This document shows positions 1 to 9,555 of a DNA stretch of 64,000 nt, piece by piece. This DNA is from Burkholderiaceae bacterium (GTDB lineage: Bacteria; Pseudomonadota; Gammaproteobacteria; Burkholderiales; Burkholderiaceae_B). A program made the position numbers and the translations under genes. Every line of letters starts with the position of its first letter. The first letter of the stretch is position 1. The stretch is from positions 84,821-148,820 of the forward strand of contig JAGOAJ010000004.1 of assembly GCA_017983955.1 (NCBI GenBank), read 5' to 3'. The notes beneath the pieces are model-generated. The model saw only the letters and a program-made list of their open reading frames with translations. It ran no database searches and was not told where the DNA came from.

Positions 1-446
1 AAGATCTGTCGCTGGAAATGCCCAATGCCCCACAAATCTTCCTAGAGCAGGAAGGCCCTACGGTGGAAGTCTCCATCAATGTGGGTGGTCAGCGCCTGGC
101 CGACACCGTGTACGAGTCCACAGTGACCGCCACCGTCACCACACGCATCGCCGACAAGGTCTTGTACCTGGTCGAAGCCACGCAATCAGGCATTTTCGAA
201 GCGGCCAACATCCCGGCTGACCAGTTGGACCCTTTGTTGGGCATAGTGTGTCCAACCATGCTTTACCCCTACCTGCGCGCCAACATCGCCGATGCGATTA
301 ACCGTACATCCTTGCCACCGCTGCACTTGGCTGAAGTCAACTTCCAAAGCCTGTACGAACAGCGCCTGGCACAAATAGCTGAAGACCAGCCAGCAGGCAC
401 CAACGACTCGGGTCTGATCCTGCCTCCTGGCGCAACACGTCAGTAA
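1..446 (+). CDS. secB: Protein-export chaperone SecB (5' end cut by window)
   Basis: SecB is a cytoplasmic homotetrameric chaperone that keeps secretory precursors unfolded and hands them to SecA. The reading frame is open from base 3, so the apparent ATG at 18 is an internal Met. The first codons read [10 protein letters not shown], which in SecB lies roughly 25-30 residues after the true start. The conserved stretches [16 protein letters not shown] and [20 protein letters not shown] are both present, the latter forming the C-terminal part of the SecB fold. About 147 residues are visible and the C-terminus is complete. The stop lies 7 bases before gpsA on the same strand, so the two are probably cotranscribed, as in many proteobacteria. 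Confidence 0.96.
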   Translation, partial: DLSLEMPNAPQIFLEQEGPTVEVSINVGGQRLADTVYESTVTATVTTRIADKVLYLVEATQSGIFEAANIPADQLDPLLGIVCPTMLYPYLRANIADAINRTSLPPLHLAEVNFQSLYEQRLAQIAEDQPAGTNDSGLILPPGATRQ

Positions 447-453
447 GACGATC

Positions 454-1500
454 ATGACTACACAGCGCCAACCCATGCATGTCGCCGTTCTGGGCGGCGG
501 CAGTTGGGGGACAGCGCTGGCTGCGCTGGCAAGCCCTCAGGCCAATACCCTGCTGTGGGCTCGTGATGCTGCACTAGCAGAACACATCACTAGCCACCAC
601 CAAAACCCGCGCTATCTGCCTGGCATCACCTTGCCAATCACGTTGCGGGCCACGGCCAGCTTTCAGGACGCGATCGACCATGTCTGTCAGTCACCTGATG
701 GCCAGGGTCTAATTATTCTGGGTGTACCCGTGGCTGGGCTGGGACTAACATGCAGCCGACTCGCACTAGCCTTGTCCGGCCTGCCCGTGTCCAAGCTACC
801 CGCCATAGTCTGGACGTGCAAAGGCTTCCAGCCAGACAGCGGACAATTACCCCATGAGATTGCGCAAGCAGCACTAGCCAGTCTGCCAAATATAGGTCTG
901 GGTGTGGTATCCGGCCCTTCCTTTGCTGACGAAGTGGCTCGTGGCCTGCCTGTGGCCCTGACAGTGGCCTCTGGCGACCCCCAGGTCTGCCAGCGCGTCA
1001 CGGCCGCTTTGCATGGCCCTAACGCCCGTATCTACAGCAGCACGGACATCATAGGCGTCGAGGTTGGCGGTGCCCTGAAAAACATTGTGGCTATCGCCTG
1101 CGGAATTTCCGATGGGCTGGGCCTGGGCGCCAATGCCCGTGCTGCCCTGATCACCCGCGGTCTGGCTGAAATTCAACGACTGGGCATGGCTTTGGGCGGA
1201 AACGCCGACACGTTTTTTGGCCTGACTGGCCTAGGCGATCTGGTGCTATCGGCCACAGGGCTATCACGCAATCGCCAGGTAGGTCTGGCCATAGGCCAGG
1301 GGCAGTCGCTGGATAGCATATTGGCTGGCGGCATCACCGCCGAAGGCGTGCGCTGCGCCCAGGCCGCCCTGGCGCTGGGCCAGCAACACGGGGTCAGCAT
1401 GCCCATTACCCAGGCCGTATGCCAGGTCCTTTTTCACGACACGCCAGCGGCGGTCGCGGTGGCGGCGCTACTGGCTCGCGATGCCAGACCTGAAGCCTAA
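454..1500 (+). CDS. gpsA: Glycerol-3-phosphate dehydrogenase [NAD(P)+] GpsA
   Basis: This cytoplasmic enzyme reduces dihydroxyacetone phosphate to sn-glycerol 3-phosphate for phospholipid synthesis. The 348 residues fit the family length, slightly long. A Rossmann NAD(P) motif [10 protein letters not shown] lies at about residues 14-23. The catalytic-lysine region [15 protein letters not shown] starts near 200, followed by [16 protein letters not shown] and [14 protein letters not shown], both hallmark GpsA segments. The ATG at 454 follows secB by 7 bases, which argues for one transcript. The C-terminal end overlaps a spurious upstream extension of the next gene, whose real start is after the gpsA stop. 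Confidence 0.96.
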   Translation: MTTQRQPMHVAVLGGGSWGTALAALASPQANTLLWARDAALAEHITSHHQNPRYLPGITLPITLRATASFQDAIDHVCQSPDGQGLIILGVPVAGLGLTCSRLALALSGLPVSKLPAIVWTCKGFQPDSGQLPHEIAQAALASLPNIGLGVVSGPSFADEVARGLPVALTVASGDPQVCQRVTAALHGPNARIYSSTDIIGVEVGGALKNIVAIACGISDGLGLGANARAALITRGLAEIQRLGMALGGNADTFFGLTGLGDLVLSATGLSRNRQVGLAIGQGQSLDSILAGGITAEGVRCAQAALALGQQHGVSMPITQAVCQVLFHDTPAAVAVAALLARDARPEA

Positions 1501-1522
1501 CTTATCAACAGGAATTAATCTC

Positions 1523-2524
1523 ATGTCCGCGTTCTTGAATTCTCGTCGTCGCCTAAGCGCCATAATGCTAGGCCTGCTGGGCGCTACCGGCCTGGCGATA
1601 GCCCCGCTAACGGCCGCAGCCGCTTGGCCAGATCGTCCTATACAGCTGGTTGTGCCCTTCCCCGCGGGTTCATCGCCCGACACCTTGGCACGCGCCATCG
1701 CTGAACCTTTAGCCGCCAAGCTGGGTCAACCCGTCGTTATATCCAACAAGCCTGGTGCAGGCGGCAACATAGGTACGCGTCTGGTCAGCCAAGCCAAGCC
1801 CGATGGCTACACCTTGCTGGCCACCATCAATGGCCCCATGGTCACAGCCCCCACCTTGTACAAAAAATCATTGGGCTACGATCCGCTGAAGGATCTGGCA
1901 CCCATCAGCCTGATAGGCACCAGCCCCAATGTGCTGGTCGTTCCTGCCAGCTCCCCTGCCACCACTGTCGCTGAATTCATCAGTCTGGCCAAAGCTAACC
2001 CCGGACACCTGAATTACGGCACTGTAGGACCAGGTAGCTCGGCGCACTTGGGCATGGCCATGCTGGAACACGACGCTGGCATCAGCCTGATGCAAATCCC
2101 TTACCCTGGCTTCCCGCAAATTATCACGTCCATGATTGCTGGCGACATACAGGCTGGTTTCATGGTGCCAGGCATTGCCATGCCCCAGGTCAACGCAGGC
2201 AAGGTACGCGCCCTGGCCATTACTAGCCTGGAGCCCAGCCCCTTGCTGCCTGGCTTGCCCACCATGGCCTCTGCCGGCTACCCGGGTTTTGAATCTATCT
2301 CTTGGAATGCCATGTTCGTACCTGCAGGCACGCCCGCTGACATTGTCGAACGTCTGAACCAGGCCGTCACCAGCATCATTGCCCAAGACGATATCAAGCA
2401 AAAGATGGCAAATCTGTACTTCGATCCTAAGTCATCTACGCCTGCTGCAATGACAGATATGATCAAATCCGAAACAGCCCGCTGGGAAGCCGTCATTAAT
2501 CGCCTGGGTCTGTCGCTGGACTAA
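1523..2524 (+). CDS. Bug-family (TctC-like) periplasmic solute-binding protein
   Basis: This is a periplasmic receptor of the tripartite tricarboxylate transporter class, greatly expanded in Bordetella-like bacteria and generally binding carboxylates. The ATG at 1523 is chosen because AGGA precedes it by about 10 bases and it begins a clear signal peptide: RRR, then a hydrophobic run ending in LTAAAA near residue 33. The mature start WPDRPIQLVVPFPAGSSPD is the classic Bug signature, followed by KPGAGGNIGTRLVSQAKPDG. Its 333 residues are full length. No TctA or TctB membrane genes are adjacent, so it must share a permease or act as an orphan receptor. Its ligand cannot be read from sequence. 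Confidence 0.92.
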   Translation: MSAFLNSRRRLSAIMLGLLGATGLAIAPLTAAAAWPDRPIQLVVPFPAGSSPDTLARAIAEPLAAKLGQPVVISNKPGAGGNIGTRLVSQAKPDGYTLLATINGPMVTAPTLYKKSLGYDPLKDLAPISLIGTSPNVLVVPASSPATTVAEFISLAKANPGHLNYGTVGPGSSAHLGMAMLEHDAGISLMQIPYPGFPQIITSMIAGDIQAGFMVPGIAMPQVNAGKVRALAITSLEPSPLLPGLPTMASAGYPGFESISWNAMFVPAGTPADIVERLNQAVTSIIAQDDIKQKMANLYFDPKSSTPAAMTDMIKSETARWEAVINRLGLSLD

Positions 2525-2569
2525 GACCCTTATCCAGTCGCAGTCCACGGCGTTGATGACCTTGACGCC

Positions 2570-3052
2570 CTAGACTGCGCCCTGGTACTCCATTTGGCGC
2601 CAGGCCTCGTATACAGTGACCGCGACGGCGTTAGACAGGTTCAAGCTGCGCTGCTGCGGCATCATAGGCAGCCTCAAGCGCTGTTCAGGCGGGAAACACG
2701 CTGTTTGTTCAGGCGATAACCCGGCAGTTTCGCGGCCAAATACAAATACATCGCCAGGCTGGAAGCGTATATGCCCCAACAGACGGCTGGCGTGAGTGGT
2801 CAGTGCAAAGCGGCGACTGGCATCGCCACCGATTGCCTCAAACGCCTGCTCCAGGCTGTCATGCACCCGCATATTGGCCCATTCGTGATAATCCAGTCCG
2901 GCTCGCTTGAGCTTTTTATCATCCAGATCAAAACCCAAAGGCCGTATCAGGTGCAGACTGGAACCGCTATTGGCCGCCAGCCTGATCACATTGCCTGTGT
3001 TAGGTGGAATTTCCGGCGATACCAGCACGATATGAAACATAGTTACACTCAT
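2570..3052 (-). CDS. trmL: tRNA (cytidine(34)-2'-O)-methyltransferase TrmL
   Basis: This SPOUT-class methyltransferase 2'-O-methylates the wobble base of leucine tRNAs using S-adenosylmethionine. Hallmarks are the N-terminal SPEIPPNTGNVIRLAANSG, the central VFGRETAGL and the C-terminal LPMMPQQRSLNLSNAVAV, which builds the trefoil knot that binds AdoMet. The start is either ATG 3052 (160 aa) or ATG 3040 (MFHIVLV, closer to most homologues). Neither has a strong ribosome site. The gene starts 2 bases after the comF stop and is probably translated from the comF transcript. Confidence 0.93.
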   Translation of the reverse strand: MSVTMFHIVLVSPEIPPNTGNVIRLAANSGSSLHLIRPLGFDLDDKKLKRAGLDYHEWANMRVHDSLEQAFEAIGGDASRRFALTTHASRLLGHIRFQPGDVFVFGRETAGLSPEQTACFPPEQRLRLPMMPQQRSLNLSNAVAVTVYEAWRQMEYQGAV

Positions 3053-3054
3053 TA

Positions 3055-3822
3055 TCAAAAAAGATCAGTCCCTTGCCTATACGGCGTACGCGCCACCACC
3101 AGCCCGCACACTGACGCCGCACCAGCAGCCCGTAACTGACGGGCTATGCCTTGCAAGGTACTGCCTGTGGTCAAGACATCGTCCACCACGGCAATATGGG
3201 CGCCCGGCACATAACGAGTACAGGCATATAGCGACTGCGTGCTGCGTGCACGTTCAGTACGGCTTAGCTGGGCCTGCTTGGCACCTTCTCGGGCTCGACG
3301 CAGTAACTGCGGCTGATACGGCAGACCCAACTGGCTAGCCAAACTACGGGCCACAGCAGCGGCCGGATTAAAGCCACGACGCAAGACGGAAGCACGGCTG
3401 GCAGGAACGCAAAGCAGTATTGTATTCTTAGGCAAAGGCAGTGGGGCCTGCCGTATCGCCTGAGCCAGCAACTCAGCCAGCATGGGTGCCATGGAAAACC
3501 GTCGCTGCGACTTCAGGCGATGGATAAGCAGATCGCCAGGCTCATGATAGTCAAAAGCGGCTACCACCCTGTCGTAAGCAGGCTGTAGCAAGGCGCAATC
3601 AGGACAGGGTCCAAGCTGGGGCAAGGCCAGACAACAGACGGGGCAGCGCGGCTGGCTGCTATGCATGGACTGTGTCACCCACTGTCTGCAACTGTCGCAT
3701 AGCCGGCCACCACGCGCGGAACAACGGCACAGGGGACAATCCGCAGGAATGCGTTGCGCGCAGTAGCTGACGCCATGCCTCAAGCGCAGCAGGGATTCGC
3801 GCCAGACAGATAGATAGGCCAT
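3055..3822 (-). CDS. comF: ComF family phosphoribosyltransferase-like protein
   Basis: ComF/GntX proteins are linked to natural transformation and DNA use, with a phosphoribosyltransferase fold. The N-terminus carries two paired-cysteine clusters likely to bind zinc (CPLC with CDSC near 29-46, then CPVC with CPDC near 61-77). The C-terminal PRPP-binding loop is VVDDVLTTGST at about 212-222. Its length of 255 aa is typical. The start is supported by GAGG 7 bases before the ATG at 3822. It is divergent from the methyltransferase at 3905, and the 82-base gap must hold both promoters. TrmL lies directly downstream. Confidence 0.92.
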   Translation of the reverse strand: MAYLSVWRESLLRLRHGVSYCAQRIPADCPLCRCSARGGRLCDSCRQWVTQSMHSSQPRCPVCCLALPQLGPCPDCALLQPAYDRVVAAFDYHEPGDLLIHRLKSQRRFSMAPMLAELLAQAIRQAPLPLPKNTILLCVPASRASVLRRGFNPAAAVARSLASQLGLPYQPQLLRRAREGAKQAQLSRTERARSTQSLYACTRYVPGAHIAVVDDVLTTGSTLQGIARQLRAAGAASVCGLVVARTPYRQGTDLF

Positions 3823-3904
3823 AATAGAACCTCAGGCAGACCTTGTTAAGGACTGCATATATCAGCATATACCGCCGTCCAATTCCAGCCTCCCGAGCAC
3901 GTAA

Positions 3905-4852
3905 ATGTCACAGTCACCTTCACTGCGCGTCAGCTCCGCCAACGTCAACTTGCAATTTGCTCGTCGCGCCCCTCTGGATGCCGCCCAGTTCTTATATGGT
4001 GAAATTGCCCAGCGCATGTTGCAGCGCCTAAGCTATATACGCATCAACCCCAAGGCCGTGCTGGATGCAGGCTGCGGCGCAGGCCATGCGTTAGAACCTT
4101 TGCGCGCACGTTATCCCGAATTGAACTACATAGGGCTGGACGCCTGTCTGCCCTTGCTGGATGTCGCGAAACAGCGCTACCAGTCCAAGCCTGGCCTGTG
4201 GCAAAAACTACGCAACAAGCCTACCCTGCCCCTGGAATTCATACATGCCGACATGGCTCAGTCTGGCCTACCTACGCAAAGCCTGGATCTGATCTGGTCC
4301 AATATGGCCTTGCACTGGCACCCAGAACCTCACGAAGTGCTGGCCGAATGGCGACGTACCCTAAGCGTAGGCGGCTTGGTGATGTTTTCCTGCATGGGCC
4401 CGGGTTCCTTGGCGGAATTACGCGCGGCTATCGTCCAAGCTGATCTGGGCACCGCCACGCCGCAGTTTGTTGATATGCATGATTTTGGTGATCTGCTAAT
4501 CGATCATGGCTTTCTTGACCCGGTAATGGATCAGGAAATTATTACCCTGACCTACCGCACGCCTGACAAACTGCTGGAAGATATGCAAGTGCTGGGCGGC
4601 AATCCCAGCATAGACCGTCGCCCCAGCCTGGTAGGCAGGTCATGGCGACAACGGCTGATGCAGGCACTAGAAAGCCAGCGTCACAAAGACGGCACCATAC
4701 ATTTAACCCTGGAAGTGTCCTACGGCCACGCCTGGCGGTCGGCAGCCGAACACACACGGGGTGAAGCCCGCATGGCCATGGGCGCTGTGGGGCGTCAACG
4801 ATCCCCCACAGCAACAGGGCCTACGGTCAAGCCCCGTTCCACAGATAACTAA
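3905..4852 (+). CDS. BioC-like SAM-dependent methyltransferase
   Basis: A class I methyltransferase whose AdoMet motif VLDAGCGAGHALEPL lies at about 52-66, followed by an acidic residue in YIGLDAC and the post-motif LDLIWSNMALHWHPEP. The layout resembles BioC, the malonyl-ACP O-methyltransferase that starts pimelate synthesis for biotin: an N-terminal helical part, LDLIWSNMALHW, and a late VGGLVMFSCMGPGSLAELR. The family also includes uncharacterised paralogues, and no other biotin gene is in the window, so no symbol is given. Length is 315 aa. The C-terminal 30 residues are low-complexity and basic. The start is ATG 3905 with no clear ribosome site. Confidence 0.8.
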   Translation: MSQSPSLRVSSANVNLQFARRAPLDAAQFLYGEIAQRMLQRLSYIRINPKAVLDAGCGAGHALEPLRARYPELNYIGLDACLPLLDVAKQRYQSKPGLWQKLRNKPTLPLEFIHADMAQSGLPTQSLDLIWSNMALHWHPEPHEVLAEWRRTLSVGGLVMFSCMGPGSLAELRAAIVQADLGTATPQFVDMHDFGDLLIDHGFLDPVMDQEIITLTYRTPDKLLEDMQVLGGNPSIDRRPSLVGRSWRQRLMQALESQRHKDGTIHLTLEVSYGHAWRSAAEHTRGEARMAMGAVGRQRSPTATGPTVKPRSTDN

Positions 4853-5869
4853 TTAGCGTATAGGCAAGGCGTACATCAAACCGCCTTTTGTCCATTGGGC
4901 ATTCAAGCCGCGCTGAATTTGCAGTGCGCTGCCTAGGCCAACGTTGCGCTCGAAGCTTTCACCGTAGTTACCCACCTGCTTGATGATGTTATAAGCCCAT
5001 TTTTCATCAACACCCATATTTTTGCCCGCGCCTTCGGTAACGCCCAGCATGCGCTGGATATTCGGGTTGGTGCTTTTGAGTTGCTCATCCACATTGGCAG
5101 AAGTAACACCCAGTTCTTCAGCACCCACCATAGCGTGCAAAGACCACTTGACCACATTCAGCCAGCGGTCATCGCCCTGGCGTACATACGGCCCTAGAGG
5201 TTCTTTGGAAATAATTTCAGGCAAGACCACGTAGTCGTCGGGTTTTTCCAGCTTGGAAATGCGTATGGACGCCAGTCCCGATGCGTCAGTGGTAAATACG
5301 TCGCAACGGCCTGCGGCGAAGGCATTAACCACTTCATTAAATTGTTCTAGCACCACGGGCTTATAGTTGACGTTGTTCGCCCTGGCCCAGTCAGCCATAG
5401 TATTTTCATTGGATGTACCTGTTTGCATGCAAACACTGGCGCCATTGATATCCTTGGCGCTGGTCACACCCAAGGACTTAGGCACCAGAAAACCCTGGCC
5501 ATCGTAAAAGTTAATGCCTGTGTGAATGGCACCTACAGCGGTATCACGTTGCTGCGTCACGGTGGTATTGCGCGCCAACAAATCGATTTCACCGGACTGC
5601 AATGCGGTAAAACGCTGCTGGGCATTCAACGGCACGGCCTTGTACTTAGTAGCATCGCCCAAAACGGCAGCAGCCACCGCTCGACACATATCAATATCCA
5701 GCCCTTGCCATACGCCCTTGGAGTCAGGGGCGGAAAAGCCAGCAAACCCCGTGGTGACACCACAATGCACCACGCCACGTTGTTTAACAATGTCCAGCGT
5801 GTCTGCCTGTGCCACCTGCATACCCGCCAGCGTCACAAGCAACCCAACTGCGATTTTTATTTTGCGCAT
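4853..5869 (-). CDS. aapJ: AapJ/BztA-type general L-amino acid periplasmic binding protein
   Basis: This is the periplasmic receptor of a general L-amino acid ABC importer. The ATG at 5869 follows AGGAG by 9 bases and opens a clean signal peptide (KIK, hydrophobic core, cleavage after QVAQA near residue 22). The mature start DTLDIVKQRGVVHCGVTTGFAGFSA, the DIDMCRAVAAAVLGD segment and the late GNYGESFERNVG are characteristic of AapJ/BztA. Length is 338 aa. The usual aapQMP permease and ATPase genes are not adjacent, so this is an isolated receptor here. The symbol is by family resemblance. Confidence 0.88.
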   Translation of the reverse strand: MRKIKIAVGLLVTLAGMQVAQADTLDIVKQRGVVHCGVTTGFAGFSAPDSKGVWQGLDIDMCRAVAAAVLGDATKYKAVPLNAQQRFTALQSGEIDLLARNTTVTQQRDTAVGAIHTGINFYDGQGFLVPKSLGVTSAKDINGASVCMQTGTSNENTMADWARANNVNYKPVVLEQFNEVVNAFAAGRCDVFTTDASGLASIRISKLEKPDDYVVLPEIISKEPLGPYVRQGDDRWLNVVKWSLHAMVGAEELGVTSANVDEQLKSTNPNIQRMLGVTEGAGKNMGVDEKWAYNIIKQVGNYGESFERNVGLGSALQIQRGLNAQWTKGGLMYALPIR

Positions 5870-5947
5870 GATAATAACTCCTGTGTGAACCGTTAACCGT
5901 TCAGGCATATTACCGCAATCACTGCACTGCCAAGCTAGCGACTCGAC

Positions 5948-7222
5948 TTAGTCATAACTACGTATATCGTCAATGACCTTGCCGTCGTTGGGCAAGCTGC
6001 CCGGCTCGACCACCTGTATGTCGGCTCGCAACTTGGTCAACTCTCGGACCGACGCCGTTAACTGTTCCAGATAGCTATCGGTGGCCTGAGCCAATTCAGC
6101 CTGCAGCACCATGATGTCGCTGCCCACCTGACCACTAACCACCAACCTGGCCTTGCTTACTTCAGGATGGCGTTGCAATACCTGTGCAATTTGTTCTGGA
6201 TGGACAAACATGCCCCGGACTTTGGTGGTCTGGTCGGCTCGCCCCATCCAGCCTTTGATGCGTCTGTTAGTGCGTCCGCAGGGCGACACACCCGCCATGA
6301 TGGCAGATAGATCGCCAGTACCAAAGCGCACTAGCGGATAGTCTGGATTCAAGGTGGTCACCACCACTTCACCGACTTCGCCATCTGGAACAGCCTGGTT
6401 GGTACCTGGACGCACAATTTCCAGAATAATGTCTTCGTTCACCACCAAGCCTTCCCGGGCGGACGTCTCATAGGCCATCATGCCCAGATCGGCACTGCCA
6501 TAAGCTTGGTAGCCCTCGATGCCATGTTCAGCAAACCAGGTGCGCAAAGAAGGTGGGAACGCCTCGCCAGAAAACAGCGCCCTGGTCAGAGACGGTAGGC
6601 GCACCTCCATTTCAGCCGCCTTTTCCAGAATGATCTTTAGAAAGCTAGGCGTGCCGGTATAGCCTGTAGGCGCCAAATCGGCGATGGTGTGAACCTGCAT
6701 TTCGGTTTGCCCTACCCCGCCCGGGAACACGGTACAACCCAGGGCGTGCCCGGCCGTTTCCATCATGGAGCCCGCCGGCGTAAAGTGATAGGAAAAACAA
6801 TTATGTATCAATTGGCCGGGGCGAAACCCTGCCGCGTGCAGAGCACGTCCAAACCCCCAATAGTCGGGCCGCTTACTTTCCGGTTCGTACATGGGTCCGG
6901 GCGAAGAAAACACGCGCACGGCATCGCCCCAGCCTATCGCCGAAAAACCGCCAAAGATACGGGTCGGGTCCGACTCGGCAGGATCAGTTCTGGCATTACG
7001 CGCGGCCAACTGAGCTTGCAGCAAATCGCTTTTGCGTACGACTGGAATTTGTTCCAGGTCAGAGCGTTGTTTGATGCTTGCAGGGTCTAACCCCTGGAGT
7101 TGCTGCGCTATTGCGGGCGCCCGCTCGCAGGCGCGTTGTAGTGCCACTGGCAAGCGCCGCATCAAAAGCTGCTCGCGCTCGTCAGGAGACGCCGACTCGC
7201 GCCCTTCGAAATAGTTACTCAT
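5948..7222 (-). CDS. PaaK-like phenylacetate-CoA ligase family protein
   Basis: An AMP-forming acyl-CoA ligase of the phenylacetyl-CoA ligase family, which activates an aryl or alkyl acid with ATP and CoA. Visible features are KQRSDLEQIPVVRKSDLLQ, YTGTPSFLKIILEKA, GYQAYGSADLGMMAYET (adenylate-binding) and PLVRFGTGDLSAI, with a typical C-terminal mobile domain. The ATG at 7222 is chosen for the strong AGGGGG ahead of it, giving 424 aa. An upstream in-frame extension would run into livF coding sequence. It is the last gene of the Liv importer operon, 25 bases after livF. The substrate acid is unknown. Confidence 0.85.
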   Translation of the reverse strand: MSNYFEGRESASPDEREQLLMRRLPVALQRACERAPAIAQQLQGLDPASIKQRSDLEQIPVVRKSDLLQAQLAARNARTDPAESDPTRIFGGFSAIGWGDAVRVFSSPGPMYEPESKRPDYWGFGRALHAAGFRPGQLIHNCFSYHFTPAGSMMETAGHALGCTVFPGGVGQTEMQVHTIADLAPTGYTGTPSFLKIILEKAAEMEVRLPSLTRALFSGEAFPPSLRTWFAEHGIEGYQAYGSADLGMMAYETSAREGLVVNEDIILEIVRPGTNQAVPDGEVGEVVVTTLNPDYPLVRFGTGDLSAIMAGVSPCGRTNRRIKGWMGRADQTTKVRGMFVHPEQIAQVLQRHPEVSKARLVVSGQVGSDIMVLQAELAQATDSYLEQLTASVRELTKLRADIQVVEPGSLPNDGKVIDDIRSYD

Positions 7223-7247
7223 GGTGCCCCCTAGGTAGCGGTCGCCG

Positions 7248-8078
7248 TTACGCCAGCCAGCGCTTGCGACGACGATAGAATTTTGTATCGCGGAAGTTTT
7301 TGCGCTCGCCGCTAGAAACACCCAAGTAGAATTCCTTGACGTCTTCATTTTCAGCCAATTCTTTGGCTTCACCGTCCATCATGACTCGGCCATTTTCAAG
7401 AATGTAGCCATAGTCGGAATAACGCAGGGCAATATTGGTGTTCTGTTCAGCCAGCAGAAAGCTGACACCTTCGCGCTGATTAAGATCACGCACGATTTCA
7501 AAAATCTCGACCACAATTTGCGGCGCCAAGCCCATAGAGGGCTCATCCAGCAATATCATGTTGGGGTTGGCCATCAGGGCTCGCCCTATAGCGGTCATTT
7601 GTTGCTCACCACCCGAGGTATAGCCTGCCTGACTAGTACGTCGCTGCTTGAGTCGGGGGAAATACTGGTAAACCTTATCCAAAGACGCCGCAAGTTCGCC
7701 ACGACTAATATTGCGCGTGTAGGCGCCGGTCAACAAATTGTCTTCTATAGTCAGGTGGGCGAAGCAATGTCGTCCTTCCATGACCTGAATCACGCCACGC
7801 TTGACCAGATCAGCAGGTGTCAACCTGTCTATGCGTTCGCCACGATAATCAATGCTGCCTTTGGTGACATCACCGCGTTCAGCCCTAAGCAAGTTGGATA
7901 CAGCACGCAACGTGGTGGTTTTACCCGCTCCGTTGGCCCCCAGCAATGCCACAATCTTGCCTTCCGGCACCACCAGCGACACCCCTTTCAGCACCAGGAT
8001 AACGTGGTTGTATATGACCTCTATGCCATTGACACTAAGGAGGATATTCGGCGTTTCCGCCTGGACATGCGCATTCAT
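7248..8078 (-). CDS. livF: Branched-chain-type ABC transporter ATP-binding protein (LivF)
   Basis: The second ATPase of a Liv/HAAT-family importer, working on the cytoplasmic face with LivG. Walker A GANGAGKTTT is at about 47-56, the signature is SGGEQQM, and Walker B is MILLDEPSMGLAP. Its 276 aa exceed the usual LivF of about 235 because of a basic C-terminal tail ending KFYRRRKRW. Such tails occur in LivF proteins of the carboxylate and aromatic-acid importer branch, so a substrate other than leucine is plausible. It lies between the receptor gene and the PaaK-like ligase. Confidence 0.9.
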   Translation of the reverse strand: MNAHVQAETPNILLSVNGIEVIYNHVILVLKGVSLVVPEGKIVALLGANGAGKTTTLRAVSNLLRAERGDVTKGSIDYRGERIDRLTPADLVKRGVIQVMEGRHCFAHLTIEDNLLTGAYTRNISRGELAASLDKVYQYFPRLKQRRTSQAGYTSGGEQQMTAIGRALMANPNMILLDEPSMGLAPQIVVEIFEIVRDLNQREGVSFLLAEQNTNIALRYSDYGYILENGRVMMDGEAKELAENEDVKEFYLGVSSGERKNFRDTKFYRRRKRWLA

Positions 8079-8140
8079 AAGTAGTCCCTGCTGTCAATTC
8101 AACCGGCAGGCGCACTGCTGCGCCTGCCGGACTTGCTACA

Positions 8141-9466
8141 TTACCCTTCGCAGGTGCGAGGTGTTATTTTCTTCTCGGCGGCGTATTTCTCGGCTAGCTC
8201 TTTGACCAGAGGATCGATAAATTTCTTATCGGCCTGATACCAGTCTGAAACCAGGTTGAATTTAGCGCCATCCCACTGAATGATGCGGGACCAGTCGTCG
8301 CCCTTGTGATCTTGGCAACTAGTTTTCACGGGGCGCATCAATTCGCCAAAGCCCAGTTCATTCAAACGCTCTTGGGTCAGGTCCAGGTTTTCAAAGCCCC
8401 ACCGGACTTGCTCGGGGGTCATGTGCTTGCCCTTGCCGTACTTTTCCTGGGCAGCGCGTATGGCTTCAACCTGCAGCATGGAAATCATCATGCCACGTGT
8501 ATGCGCAAGGGAACCCACGCCTTTGCCACCATCTGCTGTGCCCTGACCCTTGTCATACACCAGGGTTTTCAAGTCTTCATGAACGCGACCTTTTTCCAGG
8601 CTGTTATGTATGGTGATGCCGTTATAGCCTTTGGCCACTGCACCCAGATCCTGCACGTCAGTTTCTGAACTGGCCCACCAGATGCCATACATTTTGTCGC
8701 GTGGATAACCGACAGCCTGTGCTTCACGAATCGCGGTAGGCGTCATAATGCCTGCGCTCCATAGCAGCACGTAGTCGGGTTTACTTTGACGAATTTGCAG
8801 CCAGGTGGACTTTTGCTGTACGCCAGGTGCAGTTACGGGGTAAAGCTGTAAGTCAAAGCCGTGGGCCTTGGCACGCGACTCCAGTAGCACTATTGGCTCT
8901 TTGCCATAGGGCGAGTCATGAAAAACCAGGGCAATTTTTTTGCCTTTCAGCTTGTCTTCACCGCCTTCTTTTTTGGCAATGTCCTGAATCATGGAATCAG
9001 CCGCGGTCCAGTAGTTACCCAATAGCGGGAAGTTCCACTTAAACACCGCGCCGTTAGCCGACTGCGACAGGCCGTAGCCCATGGTAACCACGGGGTAGCC
9101 ATCAACGGTTGCCTTATCGGTCACCGCAAACGTAATACCTGTGGACTGGGTGTCAAAGCCCGAAGCGCCGCCGTGCTTTTCTTTCAGACGCTCGTAGCAT
9201 TCAACACCGCGGTCAGTGGCGTAAGCCGTTTCGCACTCTTCGTAAACGATTTTTACGCCGTTAACACCACCGTCACGTGCATTGACCAGCTTTAGGTAAT
9301 CCATCTTGCCGTCAGCCCAAGGTATGCCCAAAGGTGCAAACGAGCCTGTGCGGTAAGCCAACAGGGGAATGAATTGCTCTTCAGCGGCGGCGGCGGGCGT
9401 AGCGACCGTTGCCATCGCTCCGGCGACAGCCACGATGGCAGCGGCAAATTTAAAGGAACGTTTCAT
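8141..9466 (-). CDS. Liv-type ABC transporter periplasmic substrate-binding protein
   Basis: This periplasmic receptor (family Peripla_BP_6) captures the substrate for the LivHMGF complex encoded around it. A signal peptide spans about residues 1-28, ending TPAAAA. The mature protein begins EEQFIPLLAYRTGSFAPLGIP, followed by the two lobes expected of Liv receptors. At 441 aa it is longer than LivJ/LivK (about 370 aa), as in receptors near acyl-CoA ligases. A good AGGAGG-like site precedes the ATG. Its position between livM and livF and the flanking ligases suggest an aromatic or aliphatic carboxylate ligand, which is inference. Confidence 0.87.
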   Translation of the reverse strand: MKRSFKFAAAIVAVAGAMATVATPAAAAEEQFIPLLAYRTGSFAPLGIPWADGKMDYLKLVNARDGGVNGVKIVYEECETAYATDRGVECYERLKEKHGGASGFDTQSTGITFAVTDKATVDGYPVVTMGYGLSQSANGAVFKWNFPLLGNYWTAADSMIQDIAKKEGGEDKLKGKKIALVFHDSPYGKEPIVLLESRAKAHGFDLQLYPVTAPGVQQKSTWLQIRQSKPDYVLLWSAGIMTPTAIREAQAVGYPRDKMYGIWWASSETDVQDLGAVAKGYNGITIHNSLEKGRVHEDLKTLVYDKGQGTADGGKGVGSLAHTRGMMISMLQVEAIRAAQEKYGKGKHMTPEQVRWGFENLDLTQERLNELGFGELMRPVKTSCQDHKGDDWSRIIQWDGAKFNLVSDWYQADKKFIDPLVKELAEKYAAEKKITPRTCEG

Positions 9467-9555
9467 GTCTAAGTCCTCCTTGGTGTCTGTTGCACCGTTT
9501 ATTGACGGCGTGACCGGGTCTGGTCAACCGGATACTGAAATTAACTACAACAAAA

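Noticed and set aside
1868-2401. Open frame of 177 codons opposite the Bug receptor gene
   Set aside because: Antisense shadow of a conserved gene, with no recognisable domain or ribosome site.
5423-5896. Open frame of 157 codons opposite the AapJ-like gene
   Set aside because: Antisense shadow; the minus-strand gene has a signal peptide, ribosome site and family motifs.
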